64,000 bases of DNA from UBA4416 sp943362175. GTDB lineage: Bacteria > Bacteroidota > Bacteroidia > B-17B0 > Aurantibacillaceae. Positions 16,442 through 24,258 of the stretch are shown here, piece after piece. Both the position numbers and the translations under genes were made by a program. Positions within the stretch are counted from its first letter, which is position 1. Every line of letters starts with the position of its first letter. The DNA is taken from assembly GCA_943362175.1 (NCBI GenBank), contig CALRIU020000012.1, positions 62,001 to 126,000 of the forward strand. Reading direction: 5' to 3'. The notes under the pieces were generated by a model. The model was not told the origin of the DNA. It saw only the letters and a program-made list of their open reading frames with translations, and made no database searches.

Positions 16442-17356
16442 ATGAAAGCAGTAATTTGCACCAGATACGGGAATCCTGAAGTTTTGCAGCTTCAGGAGGT
16501 TCCTAAACCAATACCCAAAGACAGCCAGATTCTCGTCAAAATAATTGCGACTGCGGTCAACTCCGGAGATGCAAGGGTAAGAAGCCTTAATGTGAAGGGA
16601 TTTATGAGGGCCATCATGCGGTTGATATTGGGGATTTCAAAGCCAAGAAAACCCATTTTAGGAACTGCATTTTCGGGAGTTGTTGAAACAGTAGGAGAAA
16701 ACGTTTCTAAATTCAAAGCAGGTGATAAAGTATTCGGTATGACAGGCTTTAATTTCGGCACGTATGCTGAGTATATTGCGGTTAATGAAAATAGCAATGT
16801 CATGGAAATGCCCAAAAATGCGACATTCGAAGAGGCGGCTGCCATCATTTTTGGTGGACATACAGCGATCTACTTTTTGGGAAAAGCAAAAATAGACGAT
16901 AAACCAGGCAAAAAGATCCTGATCATTGGTGCAACAGGTTCAGTGGGATCTGCTGCTATCCAGGTAGCAAAACATTACCAGGCTGATATCACCGCAGTTT
17001 GTAGTTCCAAAGGACAAAAGCTTGTTGATGAATTAGGAGCATCAAAAATTATTCTTTACGACAAAGAAGATTTTACTAAACAAGAAGAAAAATTTGATAT
17101 CATTTTTGATGCAGTTGGTAACTCCAATAATAAACAATGTGAAAAACTCCTGAACGGAAACGGAATTTATAAAAACGTAAATGTATATGCGTCGGAAACA
17201 AGACAACAATTGCAATTATTAAAAGAACTGTTTGAAAAAGGAGCGTTGAAGGCGGTAATTGACAAAACGTTTCAGATGCATGAAATAAGAGAGGCGCACA
17301 GATATGTTGACACAGGACGAAAAAAGGGAAATATCGTACTGAAAATCAGCGGATGA
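16442..17356 (+). CDS. Zinc-free medium-chain dehydrogenase, quinone-oxidoreductase-like
   Basis: This 304-residue MDR enzyme has the GroES-like N-terminal half (KAVICTRYGNPEVLQLQEVP ... GTAFSGVVETVGENVSKFKAGDKVFG) and a Rossmann half with the nucleotide motif GATGSVGSAAIQVAK near residues 163-178. No cysteine or histidine zinc ligands are present at the usual positions, as in QOR/zeta-crystallin types, which use NADPH to reduce quinones or enones. It is a single gene between the two paralogous barrel genes; the leader at 16283-16441 contains a C5/G5 hairpin at about 16369-16391. Confidence 0.82.
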   Translation: MKAVICTRYGNPEVLQLQEVPKPIPKDSQILVKIIATAVNSGDARVRSLNVKGFMRAIMRLILGISKPRKPILGTAFSGVVETVGENVSKFKAGDKVFGMTGFNFGTYAEYIAVNENSNVMEMPKNATFEEAAAIIFGGHTAIYFLGKAKIDDKPGKKILIIGATGSVGSAAIQVAKHYQADITAVCSSKGQKLVDELGASKIILYDKEDFTKQEEKFDIIFDAVGNSNNKQCEKLLNGNGIYKNVNVYASETRQQLQLLKELFEKGALKAVIDKTFQMHEIREAHRYVDTGRKKGNIVLKISG

Positions 17357-17605
17357 CAGGAATAACAGCTATTTTGCTGTACTGCCCCCTATAAGACTGG
17401 ACCTGATTCAGGGTGTGCTACAACACCAATTACCAGGTTTTTTAGGTATAAAACATAACTACGTTGGGTCCGTCACTTTAGTCAAATGGAAACGCTTTCA
17501 AATAAATTGAGTGCCCGTATCTCATAAATAGCACTGTAAGGTATAAGACATTAAAAAATAGGTAAATCTCTCCCTAATTCAAAAGCAGAGCATATTTTAA
17601 ACAAC

Positions 17606-17803
17606 ATGAATAGCAATATGAAAAACCACATGAAAAACCACATTATTAAACCCGTGTTAGTAATTGCATCTTTAACTATTGGGCTTGGATTAACCTCTTG
17701 TAAAAAAGAATGTTTGAGTAAATTCAAAGAAGAAGTTTCGAAAAACTGCGATTCAAGCCCGTCAGATACGCTTCGCAATCTTAGCAGAGAACAACTGAAA
17801 TAA
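17606..17803 (+). CDS. Small lipoprotein, unknown function
   Basis: The 65-residue frame has a lipobox (GLGLTSC) with a following KK, so it would be lipidated at Cys32 and reach the periplasm or outer membrane. The mature part has only about 34 residues. The start region contains a tandem duplication, ATGAAAAACCAC twice at 17618-17641, giving three in-frame ATGs (17606, 17618, 17630); the last would suffice for the signal peptide. No family is recognised. Composition is AT-rich like its neighbours. Confidence 0.5.
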   Translation: MNSNMKNHMKNHIIKPVLVIASLTIGLGLTSCKKECLSKFKEEVSKNCDSSPSDTLRNLSREQLK

Positions 17804-17925
17804 AAACAGATAACATTGTCTTGCGGCCACACAAGATCATTTCAGAACCACAGGTTAAAAAATACTCTGTTGGAACGATGTATCGTGTTTGAGTCGCCTG
17901 TTTTTTAAGACAGTAATTTTTATAG

Positions 17926-17960
17926 GTAGAGTCTGAAAGATAACTTCAGACTCTACTTTA
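17926..17960 (+). terminator. Perfect 12-bp hairpin, probable terminator
   Basis: GTAGAGTCTGAA (17926-17937), seven-base loop, TTCAGACTCTAC (17945-17956), then TTTA. The gap 17804-18146 otherwise holds only this hairpin, a sequence related to 17390-17430 (TGTGCTA.AACACC.ATTA), and the duplicated promoter region of the next gene. Confidence 0.6.
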
Positions 17961-18113
17961 AGGCTGGGCCTTATTCAACATGTGCTAAAACACCGATTAG
18001 CGGCCTCAATTCAGGCATCAAACCCCGATCGCCAAGCCGACTAATTCTTAAAAAAATAAAAGCCAAAGTGCATTTCTTAACTTAAGTGTACGTCTTTAAG
18101 CTATCCGCCAATT

Positions 18114-18121
18114 TACCTTTG
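18114..18121 (+). promoter_or_regulatory. Promoter -7 element of the second paralogous barrel gene
   Basis: TACCTTTG matches TAnnTTTG, 25 bases before the ATG. The upstream TTCTTAACTTAAGTGTACG is identical to that of the first paralogue. Confidence 0.65.
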
Positions 18122-18146
18122 CCTTATAATTTAAAAATAAAAATAT

Positions 18147-18770
18147 ATGCAAAAGAAAATTTTATGGATTGGGCTTTTTTTGCTTTTAGCAAGCAGTTTA
18201 CAAATGAATGCACAATATGCTAAAACAGACAGCACCTACAAACGGTGGTTTGTTGGTAGTACTTTGTTTGTATTAGGTAATTTAGACAAGGTAAACCCAC
18301 CCGGATTCGCTCAACTCAATTTGGGCTATCGTCTTACAGGAAAAGATGTTATTTCGCTTGAGCTAATCACCTGGAAACATGCCTGGCCTCTTGGTATTAA
18401 TCCTTTTTACAACACGTCATACGGGGCACCTGAAGAGAAATATCCTGGTTATATAAGAGAATATGGTATTGGTCTGGCTTATCAAAGATATTTCTGGAAA
18501 GGTCTTTATGCGGCGGTACACGCCATGCCTATGTGGCAAACATTCAATAATGAAAACGGTGATAAGGTGGGTGATGGGTTCATTATATTCAACACTTATC
18601 GGGTTGGTTATCACGTTAAACTCTTTAAGGATCGGTTTTTTATAGAACCATCTCTCGGTATTGCCGGCCGTCCATACTATACCGAAATGCCTGTTGGTTT
18701 TAAAGAAAAAGACGACAAGTGGCCAAAATGGACACCGGAACCAGGCTTGCATTTCGGATTTAATTTTTAA
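18147..18770 (+). CDS. Outer-membrane beta-barrel-like protein, paralogue 2
   Basis: The product (207 residues) starts MQKKIL like its paralogue at 15662 and carries a signal peptide ending MNAQ. Conserved blocks include DSTYKRWFVGSTLFVLGNL, QLNLGYRLTGKDVI, AYQRYFWKGLYAAV, LFKDRFFIEPSLGI and the terminal FGFNF. It is probably an outer-membrane barrel. The promoter region is duplicated too, pointing to a tandem segmental duplication later separated by the oxidoreductase and lipoprotein genes. It is followed after 10 bases by the DUF6326 gene, probably in one transcript. Confidence 0.6.
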   Translation: MQKKILWIGLFLLLASSLQMNAQYAKTDSTYKRWFVGSTLFVLGNLDKVNPPGFAQLNLGYRLTGKDVISLELITWKHAWPLGINPFYNTSYGAPEEKYPGYIREYGIGLAYQRYFWKGLYAAVHAMPMWQTFNNENGDKVGDGFIIFNTYRVGYHVKLFKDRFFIEPSLGIAGRPYYTEMPVGFKEKDDKWPKWTPEPGLHFGFNF

Positions 18771-18780
18771 AGGATGATCT

Positions 18781-19227
18781 ATGAATACACAAAAAACCAC
18801 GCAAATTATGGATACACAACATACACTGGAAGACATCAAAGTCGGGGTAAAACTGAAGCTTTCCGCCCTGTGGGCAAGTTTAATGTTTATCATTATCTAC
18901 CTTGACTATTTTCACTTATACATGCCGGGTAAGATGGCAGAAATTCAGACAGGGAGAGTGTTTGAATTTGGGATTACGCAAGGATTCCTTTTGGTAGCAC
19001 TCTCTGTAGTGATGATTCCGGCACTGATGATTTTCCTTTCCGTTGCCTTACCTGCTAAAATAAATCGCCCGGCAAATATCATTATTGCTGCGGTGAATAT
19101 TCCCTGTATATTGTTTAATCTGGCAGGAGAGGCCTGGTTGCACATGGTGGTTGGCGCTGTTGTAGAAATCGTTCTTCTTTGCCTGATCATCCGTTATGCA
19201 TGGAAATGGCCTCGTGTGGAAAGATGA
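18781..19227 (+). CDS. DUF6326-type small membrane protein
   Basis: The 148-residue product has four predicted membrane helices (about 30-50, 68-92, 98-116, 120-140) after a polar N-terminus. KLKLSALWASLMFIIIYLDYF and the PG after it fit the DUF6326 family, which has no known activity. It follows the second barrel gene by 10 bases. The start at 18781 is plausible, but a second in-frame ATG at 18811 (MDTQHTLEDIK) is equally possible. The 170 bases after it contain no gene that can be supported. Confidence 0.65.
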   Translation: MNTQKTTQIMDTQHTLEDIKVGVKLKLSALWASLMFIIIYLDYFHLYMPGKMAEIQTGRVFEFGITQGFLLVALSVVMIPALMIFLSVALPAKINRPANIIIAAVNIPCILFNLAGEAWLHMVVGAVVEIVLLCLIIRYAWKWPRVER

Positions 19228-19400
19228 AAAAACGATGAACGGAAATTTTAGTAAACGTATGCGTGAATAATTTCCCTGATTATTGGAATGATGGTTTTGA
19301 TGGATGCAAATCCTGATACCTTCAGCATTGATATGGCTCCTGCATGGGTTCAGGTTATTAGCGGCCAAACAATAGCTACCAACAGGGGGCGTCAGGCTTC

Positions 19401-20048
19401 CTAAAGCAACTGGTGTTCTACCGCATAGAGTACAATGCCCACAAGGTTTTTCGATCCTGTTTTCATCAGGATGTTTTCTTTATGACTTTCTACTGTGCGC
19501 GGACTTAGCTTGAGCTGGGCCGCAACATCCTTCATGGAGTATTGCCGGCAGATCAGCCGGATGATCTCCGTTTCCCGTTCCGTAAGATCGGAAGAGCTGA
19601 GCGAGGTTCTTTGTTTTTGCTTGGCTCTTACACCGTTGAGCATGGCCTGCGTCACCTCGTCGGTATAGTAAAACCCTTTCAGCCTCACCGAGCGGATAGC
19701 CACGAGCGCTTCATCAAGGCTCTTATCTTTGGTAATGAAGCCGCTGGCGCCTTGTTTTACTAAGGAGAAAATAGCCATATCGTCATGATTCATGGAGGTA
19801 ATCACTACCTTAATTTCCGGGTATTCTTTTTTTACTTCGGCAATTGTTGTGGCGGCGCTGTGGCCACTCAGCTCTGCATTCAGTAATATGATGTGAGGCT
19901 GAATTTTTTTTAACTGTTGAAAGAGCTCCGGCCCGTTGGAAGCTTCGAAAATGATCTTAAGATCCGTCACTGTTTCGAGCAATGCTGAGAGCGCATGGCG
20001 AAAAAGAAGATGATCATCCACAAGAACTATTTTTATCCTGGCAGGCAT
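19401..20048 (-). CDS. NarL/LuxR-type response regulator with degenerate receiver
   Basis: This 215-residue protein has an N-terminal receiver (1-125) and a C-terminal LuxR HTH (about 148-210, DLTERETEIIRLIC ... LSPRTVESHKENI). The receiver keeps the acidic pair (VDDH), the Ser/Thr switch (VVITSM) and the Lys (FITKD). The phospho-acceptor position, normally LLDxxMPG, reads LLNAELSG, with Asn57 instead of Asp. It therefore probably cannot be phosphorylated in the normal way. It is divergent from the DUF3606 and histidine-kinase genes; an inverted repeat lies in the shared intergenic region. Confidence 0.85.
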   Translation of the reverse strand: MPARIKIVLVDDHLLFRHALSALLETVTDLKIIFEASNGPELFQQLKKIQPHIILLNAELSGHSAATTIAEVKKEYPEIKVVITSMNHDDMAIFSLVKQGASGFITKDKSLDEALVAIRSVRLKGFYYTDEVTQAMLNGVRAKQKQRTSLSSSDLTERETEIIRLICRQYSMKDVAAQLKLSPRTVESHKENILMKTGSKNLVGIVLYAVEHQLL

Positions 20049-20112
20049 TGCTTAAAGGTAGGAAAAAACTAAAAAGAAAACGGCATATTCGGGTGGAATA
20101 GTTTAGGGTGTA

Positions 20113-20124
20113 CGTAAAAATACG
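20113..20124. promoter_or_regulatory. Candidate operator, CGTA-AAAA-TACG
   Basis: A perfect 4-bp inverted repeat with an AAAA spacer lies between the divergent LuxR-type regulator and the DUF3606/kinase genes. The place and symmetry suit a NarL/FixJ-type dimer site. This is inference; no second full copy was noticed nearby. Confidence 0.35.
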
Positions 20125-20190
20125 CAGTGAAATCAGGGGTTTTACGGATAATACAAAAACAGGAATAATACGGATGTAATACTGAAATGA

Positions 20191-20403
20191 ATGTCTTTAC
20201 TTAGTCACATGAGAGAAATTGACATATCCAATATCAAAATCGTACTGCATAATCCCGCTTCCATTATTGCCTGGTGCGAGGTATTAAATTGTACAGAAAA
20301 AGATTTGTTGGGCGCGATCGCTATGGTTGGAAATTCTGCAAAAGAAGTAGATGAGTACCTGGAACGGCAGAAGCCGGCTGCAGACAAAACAACAGAAGAG
20401 TAG
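20191..20403 (+). CDS. DUF3606 small protein
   Basis: The 70-residue protein fits the DUF3606 pattern: a Trp in the first helix (IIAWCEVLNCTEKDLLGAIAMVG), then SAKEVDEYL. These are small predicted helical proteins, often near stress or signalling genes, with no known activity. A later in-frame ATG at 20209 (MREIDISN) may be the true start. It precedes the histidine kinase by about 54 bases in the same direction. Confidence 0.62.
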   Translation: MSLLSHMREIDISNIKIVLHNPASIIAWCEVLNCTEKDLLGAIAMVGNSAKEVDEYLERQKPAADKTTEE

Positions 20404-20457
20404 TATTTTTTTTGTTCCTCTCATTAGTCACTTATAGGTTGATCTTAACGGTTGTTT

Positions 20458-22311
20458 ATGCAAAAAAACTATTTTTCACAACAGGCAGAAGAAATAGCCA
20501 ACCTGGGAAGCTGGGAGATAGACCTGGTATCCGATGTAGTCCATTGGTCTGATCAGTTTTTCAGGATTTGCGGATATGAGCCTCATGATGTCGAGCCATC
20601 CATAAGGCTTAGCCTGGATATGGTTCATCCCGATGATCGCGAGGTAACGGAATATCTGTTTCGCCAGGCACTCCGGTTTGGAAACGATTATAAAATTGAA
20701 AACCGCATTGTACGCCCGGATGGAAATATCCGTTACATCTATTCCCAGGCCATCGTGGACAAAGATATCAGCGGAAAACCCTTAAGGCTGAGGGGGCTGT
20801 TTTTTGATATCACCGACAGGAAAGAAGCGGAAGAGGCCAGGCGCCAGCAGGAAGACCGTTACCATGCCATTCTTAACTCCGTTATGGAAGGCTTCCAGAT
20901 CCTCGATCATGAGTTCAGGTATGTCTACCTGAATCCCTCTGCCATTCAACAAAGCAGGTATCCCGAAGAGAAGCTCATCGGGAATACCATGATGGAGCTT
21001 TACCCGGGAATCGAGCAAACGGAGCTGTTTCAGATCATGAAAGACTGCATGGAGAAACAGAGCATCCGCTATGTGGAAAATGAATTCACTTATCCTGACG
21101 GCAGCAAAGGCTGGTTTGAGTTAAGGATTCAGCCCTCATCCGACGGACTGTTGATCTTATCTGTAGATGTTACAGAGCGAAAACGCGCCGAGGAGCATAA
21201 ACGCAAAGCAGATGCCCGTTACAAAGCCCTGATTGAAAACAGCTCGGAGGGCATCACTTTAATGAATAAGGAGTTTAAGGTCATTTACAGGAGTCCTGCC
21301 AACTCAAAAATTACGGGATGGACAGAAGAAGAGCTTTCCGAAAAACACTCGCTGGAAGATGTACATGCCGATGACAGGGAGCACCTGCACCTCGCGGTGA
21401 AAAATGCCGTGGAGCAATCGACAAAGCCCGTTCCCTTTCAGTTCAGGGTAAAACATAAGCAAGGAAATTATATCTGGCTTGAAGGTATTATGACGAATAT
21501 GCTTTCGGATCCGGGAGTGGAAGCCATCGTCCTGAATTTCCGCGATATTACCGGACGAAAAAATGCAGAGGAAAAAATCAATGAGATGAACAATGTGCTG
21601 GAGCAAAAAGTGATTGAGCGTACGGCCCAGTTCGAAGCGGTGAATAAAGAGCTGGAAGCCTTCAGCTATTCGGTATCCCATGATCTCCGGGCTCCGCTGC
21701 GGGCGATCGATGGGTATGCCAACATGCTGGAGGAAGACTATGAGAACGTGCTGGATGGCGAAGGCCGGCGCTTGCTGGGCAACATCCAGCAGAATGCAAA
21801 AAAGATGAGTACCCTGATCGACGATCTGCTGGCCTTCTCAAGATTGGGGAAAAAAGTAATACAGAAAAACCGGCTGGACATGAATGAGTTACTGGAGGGG
21901 GTCCTGATAGACCTTGGCAAAGCCCAGAAGCACCATGCCGCCATTTCCTCCGATGAGCTCCTTCCTGTCCCTGGCGATTACAGCCTGATCCATCAGGTGC
22001 TGATCAACCTGGTATCCAATGCTGTTAAATATTCATCCAAAAAAGAAAAACCACGGGTCCATATTTCGTCCCGGAAAGAGGATAACTATGTGGTTTATAC
22101 GGTCAGTGACAATGGCGTAGGATTTGATATGAAATATGCACATAAGTTATTTGGCGTATTTCAACGGCTTCATACCATGGATGAATTTGAAGGTACCGGG
22201 GTGGGCCTGGCAATTGTTCAGCGTATCGTGACAAAACACGGCGGACAGGTACAGGCAGATTCGACACCGGGTGAAGGCTCGGTATTTAGTTTTAGCTTAC
22301 CTATACACTAA
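20458..22311 (+). CDS. Cytoplasmic PAS-domain sensor histidine kinase
   Basis: There are no membrane segments. Three PAS/PAC modules occur in series (about 5-125, 135-245 and 255-380), followed by a coiled coil (KVIERTAQFEAVNKELEAF). Then come the HisKA H-box SVSHDLRAPLRAIDGYANML and the ATPase with N box (INLVSNAVKYS), G1 (DNGVGFD) and G2 (GTGVGLAIV). This is the HWE-free, phytochrome-like kinase class that pairs with Rcp1-type receivers. The ATG at 20458 is preferred over an in-frame TTG two codons before it. Its stop overlaps the next receiver gene by 1 base, so they are a cognate pair; the sensed signal is unknown. Confidence 0.9.
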   Translation: MQKNYFSQQAEEIANLGSWEIDLVSDVVHWSDQFFRICGYEPHDVEPSIRLSLDMVHPDDREVTEYLFRQALRFGNDYKIENRIVRPDGNIRYIYSQAIVDKDISGKPLRLRGLFFDITDRKEAEEARRQQEDRYHAILNSVMEGFQILDHEFRYVYLNPSAIQQSRYPEEKLIGNTMMELYPGIEQTELFQIMKDCMEKQSIRYVENEFTYPDGSKGWFELRIQPSSDGLLILSVDVTERKRAEEHKRKADARYKALIENSSEGITLMNKEFKVIYRSPANSKITGWTEEELSEKHSLEDVHADDREHLHLAVKNAVEQSTKPVPFQFRVKHKQGNYIWLEGIMTNMLSDPGVEAIVLNFRDITGRKNAEEKINEMNNVLEQKVIERTAQFEAVNKELEAFSYSVSHDLRAPLRAIDGYANMLEEDYENVLDGEGRRLLGNIQQNAKKMSTLIDDLLAFSRLGKKVIQKNRLDMNELLEGVLIDLGKAQKHHAAISSDELLPVPGDYSLIHQVLINLVSNAVKYSSKKEKPRVHISSRKEDNYVVYTVSDNGVGFDMKYAHKLFGVFQRLHTMDEFEGTGVGLAIVQRIVTKHGGQVQADSTPGEGSVFSFSLPIH

Positions 22312-22754
22312 TGCAGATGGAACACGAAATAGAGATATTGCTGGTAGAGGATAACCCCAATGATGCTGAGCTTACCCTCCGCGCTTTGAAGAAAAGGCAC
22401 CTGGCCAACAAAATTGTGCATTTAAAAAACGGGGAAGAAGCCCTTGACTTTATTCATGGTAAAAACACCTTTGCAGGCCGGGATACCAGGAATCAGCCAA
22501 AACTCATCCTGCTTGATCTGAAGATGCCGAAAGTAGATGGCATCGATGTGTTACGAAACCTGAAATCCCATGATGCTACCAAAATCATCCCGGTAGTTGT
22601 GCTGACGTCTTCCAAGGAAGATCCTGATATCAAAATATGCTATGAGCTTGGTGTGAACAGCTATATCGTAAAGCCCGTCGGATTTGAGGCATTCATTAAT
22701 GCTATTTCCGAATTGGGCTTCTACTGGCTGCTCCTGAACCAGAACCCAAAATAA
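22311..22754 (+). CDS. Single-domain response regulator (Rcp1-like)
   Basis: The 147-residue receiver has the acidic pocket VEDNPND, phospho-acceptor Asp69 in LILLDLKMPKVDG, Thr/Ser switch VVVLTSS and Lys in IVKPVGF. There is no output domain. The longer insert between beta2 and alpha2 (HGKNTFAGRDTRNQPK) is typical of receivers partnered with bacteriophytochrome-like kinases. It starts on the last base of the kinase stop codon and is followed after 22 bases by the receiver-phosphatase gene. It may relay the phosphate on or act through protein contact. Confidence 0.9.
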   Translation: MQMEHEIEILLVEDNPNDAELTLRALKKRHLANKIVHLKNGEEALDFIHGKNTFAGRDTRNQPKLILLDLKMPKVDGIDVLRNLKSHDATKIIPVVVLTSSKEDPDIKICYELGVNSYIVKPVGFEAFINAISELGFYWLLLNQNPK

Positions 22755-22776
22755 ATGTACGCCTGTTACCTGTACC

Positions 22777-23985
22777 ATGAATGACCCGATAAAGATACTG
22801 TTGCTTGAAGATTCTCCTTCCGATGTAGATATGATAAAGCGGACGCTGATGAAGAACGATCTTGTTTTCTCCATGGAAGTGGTATCGACACGGCCCGGAT
22901 TCGAAGAAAAGCTGTTTGGTTTTGATCCCGATATTGTTCTTTCCGATCACTCCCTGCCACAATTCTCCTCCCTGGAAGCGCTCGACATTGCCCGGCATAA
23001 GAAAAAAAATATTCCCTTTATCCTGATCACAGGTTCGGTGTCGGAAGAGTTTGCCGTAGATTGTATGAAAGCCGGTGTGGATGATTATATCCTGAAAAGC
23101 AGCCTGATCCGTCTGCCGTCCTCTATCCATAACATCCTTTCGAAAAACAAGGTAAAGCGGGAGAAAGACATCGTGGAATCCCTTCACCGCGAGCTGCTGG
23201 TGGCTTATAAAAAGATCGAGGAAAGCAGTAAAAGCATTACCGACAGCATCAACTACGCCAGGCTCATCCAGAATGCCATGTTTGTGGACAGAGGTATCCT
23301 GAGGAATTACATCAGGGATTATTTCATCATTTTCCGGCCGAAAGATATTGTGAGTGGCGATTTTTACTGGTTTGCGCATGTGGATGGCAAGCTGGTGGTG
23401 GCTATTGTGGACTGTACCGGCCATGGCGTTCCGGGCGCCTTCATGAGTATGATCGGCTATGGCATCCTCAACGAGATCGTCAACCTTCAGCACATGACGA
23501 AACCTTCGGAGATCCTGAAAAAAATGAACGAGAGCCTGAACAAAGCGCTTCAAAAATCCAACGGGCAGAGAAGCTACGACGGGATGGACCTCGCCATTTG
23601 CACCATCGATAAAGAACATTCCCGGCTCGAATTTGCCGGGGCCAACAGGCATTTGTATTATTACAGCGACAAGCATATCGGACAGATCAAAGGAGATAAG
23701 TTCGGGATCGGTGGCGCGCACCTCAACTCCTACAAGGAGTTTGTCAACCATACAATAAGCTTCCATGAGGGAGACCGGGTTTACCTCTTCACTGATGGCT
23801 TCGCCGACCAGTTTGGCGGGGAAAAAGGAAAGCGGATGATGACCAAGAATTTAGTGAAGCTGATTGGCCACACGGCTTCCTGCTGTATCACGGATCAGTG
23901 CCATAAGCTGAGCCACTACCTGGACAAGTGGCAGGGAAAAGGCGAGCAGACGGATGATATTTTGCTGCTGGGAATGGAGTTTTAG
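22777..23985 (+). CDS. Receiver-SpoIIE (PP2C-type) serine phosphatase
   Basis: The 402-residue protein joins a receiver (1-125; Asp57 in IVLSDHSLPQF, Lys in YILKSS) to a SpoIIE/RsbU phosphatase (about 190-400). The phosphatase shows its metal-binding motifs: VSGDFYWF, DCTGHGVPGAFMSMIG, LYLFTDGFADQ-like LFTDGFADQFGG and QTDDILLLG. The linker has a helix (SLHRELLVAYKKIEESSKSITDSINYARLIQNAM) that resembles the conserved dimer and switch helix of Bacteroidota SpoIIE proteins. It should dephosphorylate a serine on an anti-sigma antagonist or a SiaC-like protein; the DUF1987 protein at 2.6 kb is one candidate. Last gene of the kinase operon. Confidence 0.88.
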   Translation: MNDPIKILLLEDSPSDVDMIKRTLMKNDLVFSMEVVSTRPGFEEKLFGFDPDIVLSDHSLPQFSSLEALDIARHKKKNIPFILITGSVSEEFAVDCMKAGVDDYILKSSLIRLPSSIHNILSKNKVKREKDIVESLHRELLVAYKKIEESSKSITDSINYARLIQNAMFVDRGILRNYIRDYFIIFRPKDIVSGDFYWFAHVDGKLVVAIVDCTGHGVPGAFMSMIGYGILNEIVNLQHMTKPSEILKKMNESLNKALQKSNGQRSYDGMDLAICTIDKEHSRLEFAGANRHLYYYSDKHIGQIKGDKFGIGGAHLNSYKEFVNHTISFHEGDRVYLFTDGFADQFGGEKGKRMMTKNLVKLIGHTASCCITDQCHKLSHYLDKWQGKGEQTDDILLLGMEF

Positions 23986-24122
23986 TGCTTCCTTTTTTTG
24001 CTGTGGCTGAAGCTTGGGCAGGTGTCGCACTTGTTCTTTCCCCTGAATAAAAAGCATCCTGAGAATAATAAAGTGCAGGAAAGGAATACCACGGTAAGGA
24101 AAAGAGAGCCTGGACGTTTCAT
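23982..24122 (-). CDS. 46-residue lipoprotein with CDTCP motif
   Basis: On the minus strand an ATG at 24122 opens a 46-residue frame: MKRPGSLFLTVVFLSC..., a hydrophobic stretch, lipobox LFSGC, then FLFRGKNKCDTCPSFSH and a basic end SKKRKH. A signal sequence, lipobox and CxxCP motif in so short a frame are unlikely by chance. Similar tiny Bacteroidota lipoproteins end in a K(C)xxCP-basic tail. Its stop overlaps the stop of the phosphatase gene (TTAG, 23982-23985). Function unknown. Confidence 0.6.
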   Translation of the reverse strand: MKRPGSLFLTVVFLSCTLLFSGCFLFRGKNKCDTCPSFSHSKKRKH

Positions 24123-24155
24123 AGAGGACTAAGTTAACGAAATCATTTTAGTTAT

Positions 24156-24187
24156 AAAACCTGTAAGTGCAGATCTTACGGGTTTTT
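24156..24187 (+). terminator. Intrinsic terminator of the kinase operon
   Basis: AAAACCTGTAAG (24156-24167), loop TGCAGAT, CTTACGGGTTTTT (24175-24187). The stem has one G-T pair and ends in five T. It lies 170 bases after the phosphatase stop and beyond the opposing lipoprotein gene. Confidence 0.7.
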
Positions 24188-24247
24188 ATGATTTTGGCCC
24201 TGTTAATATAATTCCCGGCGAAAGCTCCTGAAAATCTGTAAAACGGT

Positions 24248-24255
24248 TACATTTG
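24248..24255 (+). promoter_or_regulatory. Promoter -7 element immediately before a start codon
   Basis: TACATTTG is a perfect TAnnTTTG and ends 3 bases before the ATG at 24259. Transcription would begin on or within a few bases of the ATG, implying a leaderless or nearly leaderless mRNA. Confidence 0.55.
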
Positions 24256-24258
24256 TAT

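Noticed and set aside
19288..19401. Short frame MMVLMDANPDTFSIDMAP... after the DUF6326 gene
   Set aside because: It looks weakly protein-like but is only about 38 codons, has no recognisable family and overlaps the end of the opposing regulator gene region; could be a gene remnant but cannot be supported.
22702..23766. 354-codon minus-strand frame opposite the receiver-phosphatase gene
   Set aside because: The plus-strand frame has complete receiver and SpoIIE motifs; the minus frame is His/Phe-rich shadow sequence.
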